The position numbers and the translations under genes are program-made. Under the pieces are notes generated by a model. It had not been told where the DNA came from. It saw nothing but the letters and a program-made list of their open reading frames with translations, and searched no databases. From Manduca sexta (taxonomy: Eukaryota > Arthropoda > Insecta > Lepidoptera > Sphingidae), in NCBI RefSeq assembly GCF_014839805.1, contig NC_051120.1:5890001-5954000 (forward strand): a stretch of DNA of 64,000 nt, written 5' to 3'. This document shows, in pieces, positions 36,595 to 47,983 of the stretch; positions within the stretch are counted from its first letter, which is position 1; every line of letters starts with the position of its first letter.

Positions 36595-38029
36595 ATAAAA
36601 TCTACTATTAATCCCATTCTATCCAATGTAGTACGCAAAAGCGACAGTTCAAAATATATAATTAGTTATGTATTAAGAGAATGAGGCTTAGAGAAGGCAT
36701 GTTGCGACCATAATCCGCCTTATTGTCCTCTCACTGGTGACGACGCAACAAAAGCGCCTCAGAACGTCTAAAACACCTCACTCACAATAATACTTGTAGC
36801 CGGCTTTATCCAAGGATTTGTTGCGTATACATTTCATTTGAATACAAACTCCACGCTTTAGGATTCCAAAGCAGATTATTAATTTTAATACAGTAACATT
36901 AGATGATATATGCTGGCGTCATTATGAGGATCTGTAGCTTAATTACATTCAATTAATATATATTGTTTATTTCAACATAAATATCTACTAGCATATGTAA
37001 GAATTGATGTAGAATATTTTTATATCGTTATGTGAGATGAATGGCAAGTTTATTATAACTTATAGCAAGGAATATGTCTTCATACGAAATAAATGTCGGT
37101 AAATGTACTGATAAAAGCATATCTTTTTAGTAGCTATATCTTTCTTTCGAGGTTACTCAACAATATCGACTGTCTTTTTCCAAAAGTATTTTTTTCGATA
37201 CAATTTATAAATGTTATATCACTTTGTGACCAGTGACAAAAATATATAATATACTTTTTAACAAATTTGCGGCGTTTGCGTTAACTGTGGGTTGTAAAAG
37301 AATTAAACAGACAATAAGGCACTTAGTAAAAGGCTGTGAAGATTTTTAACAATTGTTTCCTAAGTGGGAGACAAAAGGCTTTAATGTATTTTTATTATAC
37401 CCTAATTAAAATTATGAAACGCCGAAAGAAATGAGCTTGAGAAGATGAATTTCTGGCGAGCTACGTTATCCGTATTTTATTACCCTTTGTCCCTACAAAG
37501 GTGTCAATTGTCCCCGAGCGGGCTTCTGTTGAAAGGACCCTATTTTAAATTACAATTTCGCGACAAGTACGCCGATACGGACAAGGGGCTCAAAACAAAA
37601 TGAACATCGTTTTTAATCATGGAGTTTAAAATTAGTTCTCTTTGAAACACTGCATGCCTTCGCTAATCCTGTACAAAGAAGAACCGACAAAAAATACACA
37701 ATAAAATTTGTGGATAAAGAATTCAATATAAAGAGGCCAGAAAATATTTTTTAAAGCTTACTAAGAAATATGTAGTTAGTTTATAAAGCAATAAAATACA
37801 TTATTATAATGCCTGCCGACAAATATTTTAAGGATTCAGGAATTAAATCTGTTAGTAGCGTTACTTTTATGAGTTGTGATTGCAAAGACCCTACATAAAG
37901 AATTTAAAAAATATTCCGTTCGTATATCTGTTGGAAACGAGCCGCTTGCATATTTAACCTTTTTAAGGACCCTTTGTATGGGTCTCATATTGTGCGCGAG
38001 TGAGACTCGCGTGAGATTCTACCACGTGT
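36595..38029. other. Intergenic DNA, nothing recognised
   Basis: AT-rich with no domain-bearing frame. Confidence 0.45.
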
Positions 38030-38215
38030 CCTTTTTAACCGATTTCAAAAAAAAGGAGGAGGTTATCAATTCGACGTGAATTTTTTTTTGTTTGTTTGTT
38101 ACCTCAGAACTCGCTTATTTATAAACCTATTTAGAAAATTCTTTTTTTATTCGAAAGAATATCTCTCCAGATTGGTCCCATAAAATTTTTTTCAACATCG
38201 CTTCAGTCGATTGGT
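38030..38215 (+). mobile_element. Interspersed repeat fragment with the GGAGGAGG motif
   Basis: ACCGATTTCAAAAAAAAGGA GGAGG followed by TTATCAATTCGACGTGAATT and CCTCAGAACTCGCT resembles a very common non-coding repeat of lepidopteran genomes. A related GGAGGAGGTGCTCAATTTG word occurs in the Helitron at 57848, so it may be Helitron-derived. Neither end is defined. Confidence 0.45.
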
Positions 38216-38305
38216 TTCAAAACTAAAAAAACTAGAATAATTATGTCGTCCAAGAAAACAAAATCGCGAATTTATCTTTCCTATGACATTTTAAGTTTTG
38301 TTTTT

Positions 38306-38745
38306 GCATTGAGTTTGGTTGAGTGTACTTCTCATATACTTATACATATAGCATAACATCTTTTCCGAGTGTCAGGGGTAGGCAGAGGCGTAACATTTCA
38401 GCGGGATAGCCGTACTGTGTGTGAAACATATCAGTTGTGTTTTTGGGTTGGGTTTAGTTGATTCTACTTCTTACATACATTACATATATGTATATAGCAT
38501 AACATCTTTTCCGAGTGTCAGGGGTAGGCAGAGGCGTTACATTTCAGCGGGATAGTCGTACTGTGCGTGAAACATATCAGTTGTGTTTTTGGGTTGGGTT
38601 TAGTTGACTCTACTTTTTACATGCATACATATATGTATATAGCATCACACTTTTTCCCCTTTTTAGGGGTAGGCAGAGATGTAACACCACAGCGCAGTAG
38701 TTGTACTATGATGGAAATATATCTGTTGTGTTTTTGGGTTAGGTT
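38306..38745 (+). repeat. Tandem array, three units of 145-146 bp
   Basis: Anchor words recur at constant spacing. GCATAACATC (GCATCACAC in the last unit) is at 38351, 38497 and 38642. GGGTT(G/A)GGTTT is at 38445, 38591 and 38736. Units 1 and 2 are nearly identical and unit 3 is more diverged. Each unit contains GGGGTAGGCAGAG, which resembles the 3' part of family A SINEs (GGGGTATGCAGAGGCGCAAC). The array may have grown from a SINE tail. Confidence 0.85.
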
Positions 38746-40586
38746 TGCTTTTATATTGACTAAATTCAATCGACTTGTTACGTCTTTAAATATATTATTC
38801 AAATATATAGGCTGTAAGTATTTAATGATGACAATATTTTTTTTTTTTTATAAATGAGTTCTGTTGACAATATTTTTAAGAAGTGTCCTATTATAAAACG
38901 CCCAAATTTTTTATTTCCTATTTCTTTAAAAGTAATTATCATCGTCTAATAGCGTTGTTTTCATTCATTTACTTTGACATACTTACTTGCATGTAGTCGA
39001 GCACTGAATACTTTGCAGCATTCCTTAATGCTCTAATCTGCAATGGTATCTTGATCCTTATTGAAAACGCAGATTAGAAATCTATTTGCAAGTTCACAAA
39101 TAGATAAGAATAGATTGGAATTATAATATAAAAGAGAATAACTTTGTACGATAGGTACCTGAGATCGGACTACAAGAATTTGTTTAAATTTAAACTATGT
39201 TCGCTTAATAAGATCATATAATCTCTATTTTAGAAAGTGATATTCTATGGAATTTGTAAATAATGTCGTCTGTATTTTAAAAGTGATATTTTCTGTTTGC
39301 AATTGTTCATTTCTCGAAATGTTTTTATAGTAATAGTTTCATACTAGTAAATAATCTTTTTCACTTTACCGCCTGGATTGAGAGTTTCTGACCAAATATT
39401 TGTTTTGTCCTTAAAAGCATCCCGCAGTCGTAGTCGAACTAAACGGCATGTTCGTCTCTGTCAATATACCGAAAATCGAGTGTAGATTCTATTGAATTCT
39501 ACAATAGTGCATATATAAAGTTTTATAATATACCTTGATATTCTATTATAAAAGTATGTAGTATCCATTAGTTCTACACCAGTGCTTGTGCTTATTAATT
39601 TCCATTAAACTTGGGTTGAATGGGGTAACGTATTGAATTTATTAGTAGAGTTCGGCATATTTGCAGTTGTTTAAGGCTTGTTTATGTAATCAGTGTATAC
39701 TCGCTTTATATAGAGAATTCAGTAAGTACGTTTACATATATCTTTTTTCTTGTTGATTTGTGATTATATACATTATTAGCAGAATAGAACTAACACGTGT
39801 TTTATAATACAAGTATATACTTTGTACTCAATAATAAACACTCCAAGCAACATATTCAAGATGGAAACATTGAATGCAATATCTTGTAAGAAATAGGATA
39901 GCGGTGGTCATTACACAAATAACCGCTTGATGTTGTACTCTAGATTGTTTCTCTACAAAACAATTTAAACCAATGTAGCTGCGTATCAAACTGAATTGGT
40001 TTACATAAAGCAAAGGATATATCGAAATGAATTCTCACAATTTATTCTTTCTGAAGTTTATTTATTAAATCACAACAATATCTCATTTACACAATAGATA
40101 AATGGTGACATTAATTGACACTATATCTATATGAATAAAGATGAACGTGTATTATGTGATCTATCTATACGCTTAAAGTTTATGACGACTCGGCTGATAC
40201 AAAAGAATATTTTTTATTGTAAATTATTGGACATGTTTCAGTATGCCATCGAAGTCGGGTAGGTTGACGCCAGGGTCAGAAAAAGCAATTTAAATTCTTA
40301 TTTTTTGTTCTAAACGTACAATGTAAGCAAAATCTTATTAAATTTGTGTGTTACATTTGACGGCAGTTAAATATTAAACATTCAAGTATTGCACGTTAAA
40401 ATTACTCTTATAAAACGAGTTTTAATACTTACCTAATGATATAACATATAAAGTATGTTTATTATCCTAAAATTTTGAACACGAAATTTTGAAATATTGA
40501 ATGAACCGATTTCCAAAGAATATTTGGCACGCAAGTTCTTTATTATCACAAATTTACACAAAAATAATTTTTTTTTTTCGAAAGAA
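38746..40586. other. Intergenic DNA, nothing recognised
   Basis: AT-rich. Two 9-bp-arm stems lie close together near 39030-39105 (CTAATCTGC/GCAGATTAG and ATCTATTTG/CAAATAGAT). No domain-bearing frame was seen. Confidence 0.4.
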
Positions 40587-40592
40587 TTTATT
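40587..40592 (-). other. Candidate polyadenylation signal of the Ly6-type gene
   Basis: AATAAA on the minus strand, about 460 nt past the stop codon. ATTAAA at 40850-40855 and another AATAAA at 40539-40544 are alternatives. The local sequence is so AT-rich that each could occur by chance. Confidence 0.25.
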
Positions 40593-41054
40593 ATGCATAT
40601 TTGTATTTAGTGAACCAAACTAATTTATACCTACTTAAAATTTTGACGTTCTATAGTCTTCATACATATATTCGAAATTGATTTACGATTTGATTTACAT
40701 GGAGACGCGTGACTCTATTAATTTAAAATTCAAACAGTTCAATATGAAATACCGACTAATATCTATTGGACACCGTGAATCAGCAAGGTATCTATTAAAT
40801 TAAATTATGAACATATGTAAAATATTTGTTCCCAAAACATTGGCACTAATTTAATTCATAGAATTATCTATTTTATACACTTCAAAACTATGGGTATTCC
40901 TTTGAATGAAAACAAAAAATCTAAAACATGACATTGTCAGAACTGGAAATACAAGGCCATAGTACTTTAGTGCCGCGCTATTGCTCTTGTAAGATGCAAT
41001 AACGTTACAGCCAATACGGGCGTGAAAAGATTTCTAAGAGCATAGGTTTTATGT

Positions 41055-41647
41055 TTAAACTAAACTGTACGCCGCAAGTGACGTTATTAATATCAAGTTT
41101 GTTGGCAAACTTGACGCTATGTTCTCATTGGCTGGCAAAAAGGAGCTCGGAGCAGCCGGAGCCGAGGCAGGGTGGTGAGATCTCGCTTCTTCATAAGCGC
41201 CGCTCCCTTCACTTTCATCTTCATCATCATCAGACGGGGCTGTAGTTTCTTGTTTTAAAGCTTCTGCTTGCGGCGACAACTCTGCATGTCTTGTAATCGA
41301 TTGAGCCCTTAATGTAGTGGACGAGACAGGCGGCAAAGTGGTGACTTGTGAAGTATTCTTTAGTGTTGGCACAGTCACTTCCGTTACATCAGAGGTAATT
41401 TCTTTATAAAGATTTAGTTCTGTAGAGTTCGCGGAAATCGCAATTTTATAGAAAGTTTCTGTGAGGTTCGCGCTCGTGTTGTTCTTCGATGAAAAATTGA
41501 GTAGTTGTTTCCGCAACGTTTGCGAGAGAGGAGTGTTGCAAAAGTGTTCTCTACAAACGCAAGTAAGCTGAATTACATTTTCCGATGTATACGTCAGCGA
41601 ACAAGACGTCTTGCTATCCGCCGAACAAGTAAGAGTTGATCTGAAAT
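41055..41647 (-). CDS. Coding exon 3: second half of Ly6 domain, stalk and GPI signal
   Basis: The exon begins ATTTCAGATC directly after the acceptor TTTTTTGTAG. Using the AG seven bases further in would break the frame, so the upstream AG is chosen. The split codon is A|AT (Asn). It encodes the last five domain cysteines including CVCREHFCN, a long Ser/Thr-rich stalk, the acidic patch and the hydrophobic C-terminus before TAA at 41055-41057. The long open frame from 41516 is only the part after an internal TTG; the frame continues upstream to the splice site. Confidence 0.85.
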
Positions 41648-44600
41648 CTACAAAAAATAAATTTAATTACATTTTTACACAACCTTAAAGGTTTAATTTT
41701 ATTCGAATTACAATTAAAATAACACGATTCGTCAGTCATCTATTAAGTTTGAATTAATTGAATAATAAAGAAATGACTCTTTTAAGCGTTCTTCGTATAA
41801 ATATTTGTATGCATTTAATACTAACTGGGTGCAAGTGCGATTGTGGCACAATAGGGAGCGTCGGCGGGACACGCGGCGGTCGCCCACTCGGACGAATGCT
41901 CGCACATCGTCGTGCTGTTCGACGCCACGCACTGGTGACACTCGCGCCCCTTCACCTCTGGAGATAAAATACATTTTAGTTTGTTGTCAGTTTTACTTGG
42001 AAAGACACATTTGTGAGGGGGAAATCTTTTGGACTAATATTTTATTCAATAAATAAGTATTGAAATATTTTTGCACACATCTATACTATTATATAAAGCT
42101 GAAGAGTTTGTTTGTTTGTTTGTTTGTTTGTTTGTTTGTTTGTTTGAACGCGCTAATCTCAGGAACTACCGGTCCAAATCGAAAAATTCTTTTTGCGTTG
42201 GATAGCCCTTTGTTCGTGGAGTGCTATAGGCTATATATCATCACGCTATGACCAATAGGAGCGGAGCAGTTATGAAACATGTTGCAAAAACGGAGAAAAT
42301 TATTAGTTTTGAGAGCCTCCGTTGCCTGCGCTGCGTAAACGGTTAAAGTTATGCAACAATGATGTATGACGGGATTGTTCCTCTTAAAAAGATCTAAAAA
42401 ATATATTATAAAACAAAGTCCCCCGCTGCATCTGTCTGACTGAACGTGTTAAACTCAAAAACTACCCAACGTATTAAGATGAAATTTGATATGGAGATAG
42501 TTTGAGACCCTGGGAAGAACATAGGCTCCCGGGAAACTACTACTTTTATAACGGAAAACTTTAGCCTGAAAAACTTTATAACGCGGGCGGAGCCGCGGGC
42601 AAAAGCTAGTATATGTATATAAGATAATAGTATTTTCACTTAAACATTAATTTCGATTTCTGACACAACTATTATTCTACAAAACTAATAATCTTTTAAG
42701 AAAATAAATAAGTACATTCGAAATATGTTATTACAAATACGATAACTTATTAAATATTGCATTGTGGACCAACTTTTACATAAAACAAGCAACTGTATAA
42801 CACAAATCCGAAGTAAGATTTGTGTGGTTAACACAACTACAATGTGTACGTGATGTAAGTATCAAGTAATTGCTTAGAGGCAATCGTGTCATAACTCAGC
42901 GTCAGAAGTAAGGCTTTGTCATACACAGCCACCGCCTCGCTACAAATAAGGGTTCGAGTTGCGGTGCCAACTAAACCCTCCAACTTCGAGCTCCACACTT
43001 GTAAACTAAATAAACAAACATGCCCTGCGTTTAGTCATATTGTAAGTTTGTCTACTCTATTAAGTAGACTATGTTAGGTAAGTATTGTATCAGTGTTAAA
43101 TGATTTTCAATAGAATTTCCAGAGAATTTGATTTGCAATTTTGATAAATAATTAAATTAAAGCAATTGGTAATTCAGATATCGTGGATTAAAGGTAAAGG
43201 AAATTTGAAATATGCATGCACATAAACAATTATTTTATTATCAAATGAGATCATAACAAAAGTGATAAGTAAAATAATTTTAATACTTTGTCCGCAAATT
43301 CTATTAAAACTCTTATATTAAGTTAGTTGAGTATTTGTCCTGATCACATTTTCGGAAATGTTCAGTTTGGTTATTTTTTGGGAGTAATAACACCAGTTGA
43401 CAGATGTGGTAAGGATGACAGATGGAATATAACCAGACTGTTGCGTATTGTGGAGACAGCAAACCTCTCGACGTGGGAACTTTGACCGCATGGAGCAATA
43501 ATTATACGACGGTGATACATTATGAGGCATAATAATTACTACCGGTTTAATAATGAATATTGTTTATAACAACGTACTTATTACTTATTATGTTTTGATA
43601 CCACTGCAATTTATTTTTTATAAAAAAAGTGTACCTATGAGTAGAAAATTGACAAATAAGCCAGTCCTGCAAACTTGATCTTCAATCCGTTTTATTTCAT
43701 TGTACGAGGTCTTGGTAAAAAAGTTTCACTTACAAATCCATTTATCACCTAGCCATTTTAAAGTACGGCTAAATTGAGTAATAAAAGTAAGGCAAAGTTG
43801 GGAAATGTCGTAAAACGACTTTACGTGCTAATTTTATTTCCCAAATCACAAACTGAAGTTTAATAAAATGTTGAATTAAGCCGGCTCTTTGATGTGCCCC
43901 GGCCGCGGCCGTGTTGCGGCTCGAACCGCGCTTGTGTATTGTTTGTGCCATATTTCTGATGTATATATGTGTTAACATTCGGATAATAGATTGAAAGTTT
44001 TTTTTTTCATTATATACATCCAGGATTTTGAATGAAAGCTTGATGCTTTTTATTCAAAATGTTAGGTTTCCTGAAAATATTGTTTCACCTAAAGCATAAT
44101 TACCAGAAAATAATATATAAAATATAGAAAAAAAGGATATGTATCTGAACAATAATTACATTCTTCTATCTATTAAGCACAGTGATAGAATAAAGAAAGA
44201 TATTCCTTTTACTTGATTTTAAAAAGGACATTCTTGTGGTGAATATATAAGTATTTTAATACTACGGTTAACAATAATATAACATCTTTTTTTGCCTGTT
44301 TCGCACATGGGAATTCATAAATGGTAATATTCGGCTTTGTTCCTTTTATTAAATGAATATTCTGCTAGCAATGTAGTACAAAGGTTATAAATCAAACTGC
44401 TTGGGCGTTTGTGTATTTGCCTAGATGTTTATTTGTTAGTCGAAACTGAACGTGCAAACTTGGCATCAGAATAGCTATCGACCCGAACAAACACATAATA
44501 AATTGAAACTAACTTCCCTTCCGATATTACAAATTATACATGTCAATATTTTTTTTGATTTCCGTATCCTTGGGTACTATATTCATAAGTTTGCGCTCTC

Positions 44601-45593
44601 AGTGAAGACTCTGTCCTTTGAATAATAGTGCCTATATGGGGGCCTATATAATATTATTTAGATATTTATCTATGACAACAGAATATAATGACTTCTTATA
44701 TTATGCTATATATAACAAAGAATAAAGATAAAAGTATTCATTTTTCGGTGTTTTTATCTGTACGGTTAACAAACCTATCCTTCGATTGGAACGCCTGTAA
44801 TTGCAAAAATACGTATATGCCCCCGTAGATGGAATAAGGCTACCTGACCTTAAGTTAATTCATCGAGAATATTGTACAAGAATAGCTTTAATATTATACT
44901 TTTACTGAAATGTGTTAAACACTTGCCTGATGGCAATTGGGCGTATGACTGCGCTTGTTATTCTTACAGTTTTATAATTAATGAAACTGACTTTAATGTC
45001 CACCAATGTTAACGGCAAAAATACCCAAGGTCTCAAAGAACTCTCAAATGACAGACACCCACTAACTAATTATAATCCACAGCTATTATTAGACACCTAC
45101 CAATAAAATTTTCGGTACCTTTGTTTCCTGATATAATATCAACCTCATGTGGAATCAGATAAACGTTTATATAGAAAGTGATTTTTGACCCAAAAGAATT
45201 ATTTTTATCTCAAAATTTTATTGGTCTTGAATCACTGTGATTGTCTTGGCCTAATTCAATACATACTTAATACATACTAATGGTTTTAATTTCGAAAGGG
45301 TTAGGCAGAAATGCAATAAATTACTTTCCCTTAGTTTATCCTATGATGTGGAAAACGGCAAGCCTACCGTCTTATTGGGCCGAAATTCCAACCACGAAAA
45401 ATAGAATAAATCATACAAATGTAGCGAACTAGTTTTTCAACCCAGAACTTCACGGCTCAAAGAACCACTAGACCAATGAGGCGATATACGTGTATATGAT
45501 AACATAGTTTAACTTACCTTGTTCCAATGCTCCAATCCTGACATCCATCACCAGGATAGCCACTATACTCATGAGAGACAACGATGAACACAT
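41055..45593 (-). CDS. Secreted, GPI-anchored Ly6/uPAR (three-finger) domain protein, three coding exons
   Basis: Joining 45593-45518, 41957-41826 and 41647-41055 on the minus strand gives 801 nt: 266 codons and a stop. The donors are GTAAGTT and GTTAGT, and the acceptors are TTATCTCCAG and TTTTTTGTAG. Both introns are phase 1, as is usual in this family. Residues 1-22 form a signal peptide. Cysteines at 32, 35, 44, 55, 62, 77, 85, 99, 101 and 106, with Asn107 after the last, give the ten-cysteine Ly6 pattern (CxxC at the start, CxC-x4-CN at the end). A Ser/Thr-rich stalk follows with several N-x-S/T sequons and an acidic run (PSDDDEDESEGSG). The last 14 or so residues are hydrophobic with no cytoplasmic tail, as in a GPI signal. 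Insect relatives (for example the quiver/sleepless and boudin group) act on ion channels or cell junctions. Which member this is cannot be told from the sequence. Confidence 0.85.
41648..41825 (-). other. Intron 2 of the Ly6-type gene (178 bp)
   Basis: Runs from GTTAGT to a T-rich tract ending TTTTTTGTAG. Short and AT-rich, with no repeat inside. Confidence 0.8.
41826..41957 (-). CDS. Coding exon 2: first half of Ly6 domain
   Basis: A 132-nt exon, clearly more GC-rich than its flanks, between the acceptor TTATCTCCAG and the donor GTTAGT. It encodes GRECHQC, the CxxC start of the Ly6 fold, plus three more cysteines and an N-S-T sequon. Translation in the other frames gives arginine-rich nonsense. 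Continuing past the donor meets TAG at once, which supports the splice. Confidence 0.85.
42080..42609 (+). mobile_element. Complete non-autonomous Helitron (family H2) in intron 1
   Basis: Starts TCTATACTATTATATAAAGC with A before it and ends AAAAGCTAG with T after it, at an A/T target with no duplication. The subterminal hairpin is CGCGG-GCGGAG-CCGCG. A (TTTG)n run lies at 42105-42146. The second half, from about 42400 (TATTATAAAACAAAGTCCCC), resembles the 5' part of the element at 58178, so the element looks chimeric. It is inserted antisense to the host gene. Confidence 0.85.
42105..42146. repeat. (TTTG)n microsatellite in Helitron H2
   Basis: About ten tandem TTTG units directly after the Helitron 5' end. 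The fragment at 20978 has a shorter run in the same place. Confidence 0.9.
42880..43010 (+). mobile_element. Possible degenerate tRNA-derived SINE
   Basis: GGGTTCGAGTTGCGGTGCC near 42950 resembles a B box, and TAACTCAGCGTCAG about 55 bp upstream could be a poor A box. There is no clear tail. It is listed because the B box is good, but the call is weak. Confidence 0.3.
45258..45486 (-). mobile_element. Decayed family A SINE in intron 1
   Basis: On the minus strand: TTGGTCTAGTGGTTC (A box), GTTCTGGGTTGAA (decayed B box), then GGAATTTCGGCCCAATAAGA, CACATCATAGGATAAA, CTCTGCC-like and CCCTTTCGAAATT blocks in the order of the copy at 1343, with a TATG-type tail at 45259-45280. It is much more diverged than that copy and therefore probably older. 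It lies in the same orientation as the host gene. Confidence 0.7.
45518..45593 (-). CDS. Coding exon 1: start codon and signal peptide
   Basis: ATG at 45593-45591 in an AAAATG context. It encodes 25 residues with a hydrophobic run (LSLMSIVAILVM) ended by a short polar stretch, a standard signal peptide with likely cleavage after GA at 21-22. It ends in CAAG before GTAAGTT, splitting a Glu codon in phase 1 with exon 2. The exon is too short to stand out as an open frame and was found by matching phase and splice sites with the Ly6 exons. Confidence 0.8.
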
Positions 45594-47793
45594 TTTGCAA
45601 TTATTAGTTTACAATCACTTTTGTATTACCAGCTTTCGCTATACCACTAGATCATTATATACTTCTAACTAGTACACATAATGCTGTAAGTAATTTTAAA
45701 TTATGAATGCATAACTAATTTCTCTTAGGGTCAAATTATAGTAGCTCAGTGGAAGCGCAGCAAAGTATCAATACAAAAGTTAATATAGCAAATTCGCCCT
45801 CATCTCCACAATGCAATTCACATGTTTCTATTGTAATAAAAACAGTCCTATGAATTAACTTTTAAATTGACGTTTCGCTGTTCTTCGAGTGTGATAGTAT
45901 AAGTTGACCCTTAATAATAAATAAATCTATTTTTATAAGTGAAAACTTGCTAGTGGTTTTTTGATTCCAAAATTGTGGTTATTCCTAATATAATTATCTT
46001 GCTGTAACTTTTCCATGCTGTAAGTATATAAATAAAAATGTGATTCAAAGTATTTGCTTTTAACTTCTTTATCATAATTTCTTAGAGAATCATTAGATGA
46101 TCAATTTGGAATCAGTTTAAATCGTAACTTTTAATCAAGATTTACCGAAATTTCCTGACCCTGTTTATCGATCCATCAAACCACACATTACTCTGACATT
46201 AATCGTACCAAGATCACGTATTGGACTGGAGCCAGATAGAAGCACGACAAATAATTAATCCAGTAAGAAACAAAATAATCCTTATGTTATTCACTGATTA
46301 AAAATGTTTAGATGGAGGTCTTTATTGTATAACAGAGGCGAATTTTAACTAACTGCAAAGTATAACTTCTATTGGATTAAAATGAAATCCCCGAACTAAG
46401 CCTTATTATCTGAATATAACAACTACATTCAAGATGTGGCTTACAAACTCACGCATCGGATTACTAAAGTCTCTTTTCGGTAGTAAGTCGTATTACAATT
46501 AAGTATAAAATGTAAAAAATAATGCAAAACTGTAAAATAATAGCAATATAATAAAGTTATTTTTAGTTGTTTCATTAAAGAGAGATGCTTAGTATTTCTA
46601 ATACAAAGGTACAGTATAGATTTAAAAGTAGAATAATACAATATTATTGGATTAATTCGACGGAGACAATGCCACCTTAGGGACAAAGGAACAAAGCCAA
46701 CCAGCCAATAGAAAAACAATAGACAATCTTATCCTAGTATTTCCACTTGACACCAGCGGAATGGTTCGTGGAATTTTCATATCTTATGTTATTTTGCACA
46801 GAAGTAGGTAAACTGCTTTTGAAACCAGTTTGATTGAAATTACGATAACTGAACTTCAACGATGGAATAATCCTTAAACTCCGATTATGAAGTTATGTAA
46901 AGAGGAAATTCACGGTTACATTTATTTTGGGATAATTAATTTTAATGTTTTATGTCCTTATTAATTTTTAGTCATTCCATAAAACGATCAAGATAAATAC
47001 AAAGAATTTCAATCTTATATTTAATGACTGAAAATCATTGCCGTACAATAAACAATATAGCATACCATAAACCTGATCTACTTTTTACTATTCACATTAT
47101 TACAATAAACCTAATAATAAAAATGGATTGGACTGCCTTTGAAATAAGAAACATTACTGTCTTTCAAATTGAATATATATTTTCAAAGTAAGCGAAGACA
47201 GAGTCCGAAGGCTAAATCCAAACTAAATTAATTGAGTTTCCACGGATTTTGATACAGTATATTTAAAGATATGATATATTTATTGAAAATATATCTTTTA
47301 ACCGAATTGTATGTAAAATTACATCGTCGTTTAAAGAAAGATATATATTTATATGTAAACACAATATTACGCAAATGTTCGCGGTGCTAATAAAAAAATG
47401 AAGGTCTAACAAGTGTGGTATTATGCATTAATAAAACAGTTTTGTACCAATTATAATAAGTTATGTACGGAAAGTCAAAACTATTTATAATACCGAAATG
47501 TTTATGGCTAGAATTTAGATTTTTGAAAATATACTGTATGGTCTTAAAAAGATTAGAGCTCATTACATTGCCTAATCGACTATATTCTGTACTATTTAGA
47601 TTCTTGATTGAACTCTGTCTGAATAGTAGCAAGCTTATATTATTAAATATTCAAAAATTAAACAAAATAATGTATATATAATTATAGTATGTAAATCAAT
47701 TAATATTAACAATGAGTCGGTGCGGAAGTGTTTATACAAACTTAATAAAGCGCAAACCCTTTGTAACCTAAATCAAAGAAGTGGAGAACAACG
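45594..47793. other. Upstream region of the Ly6-type gene, AT-rich
   Basis: Presumably contains the 5' untranslated region and promoter of the minus-strand gene. Otherwise it shows no recognisable coding or repeats. Confidence 0.4.
45655..45661 (-). promoter_or_regulatory. Candidate TATA box of the Ly6-type gene
   Basis: TATATAA on the minus strand, about 62 nt upstream of the ATG. This would place transcription start near 45625-45630 with a 5' leader of roughly 35 nt. A second, untranslated first exon further upstream is equally possible in this AT-rich DNA. Confidence 0.25.
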
Positions 47794-47960
47794 TTTCGAC
47801 TGTTATGCCATTGTACTGGTGGGAACATATGTTTATGTATGTTATTATAGTATAGTGTACTATACTGTATAGTATACATACGAGTTCGTACGAGTACAAT
47901 ACGCGTATACCCAGCGCATAAACATATGTTCCCACCAGTACAATGGCATAACAGTCGAAA
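47794..47960. mobile_element. Foldback element with perfect 44-bp terminal inverted repeats
   Basis: The arm 47794-47837 starts TTTCGACTGTTATGCCATTG and is exactly reverse-complementary over 44 bp to 47917-47960. The 79-bp centre holds further palindromes built from TATAGTATA-type words (AGTATAGT-GT-ACTATACT). The right flank at 47961-47983 repeats the same word in inverted sense (TACTATACAGTATAGTATA). It has no coding capacity. The structure fits a foldback MITE, or an inverted duplication generated during repair. No clear target duplication was found. Confidence 0.8.
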
Positions 47961-47983
47961 TACTATACAGTATAGTATAGAAT

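Larger units (their letters stand above)
41958..45517 (-). other. Intron 1 of the Ly6-type gene (3.56 kb)
   Basis: Donor GTAAGTT at 45517 and acceptor TTATCTCCAG ending at 41958. It contains the Helitron at 42080-42609, a possible SINE at 42880-43010, the SINE at 45258-45486 and otherwise AT-rich DNA. A GC-rich patch at 43890-43935 (GCCCCGGCCGCGGCCGTG) shows no coding continuity with the exons. Confidence 0.75.

Noticed and set aside
41732..41974. Arginine-rich frames over exon 2 of the Ly6-type gene
   Set aside because: These are out-of-frame readings of the GC-rich exon; only the frame with CHQC joins both neighbouring exons in phase.
45740..45800. tRNA-like A box (TAGCTCAGTGGAAG) on the plus strand
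   Set aside because: No B box at the right distance and no acceptor stem or anticodon arm could be paired, so no tRNA gene or SINE is supported.
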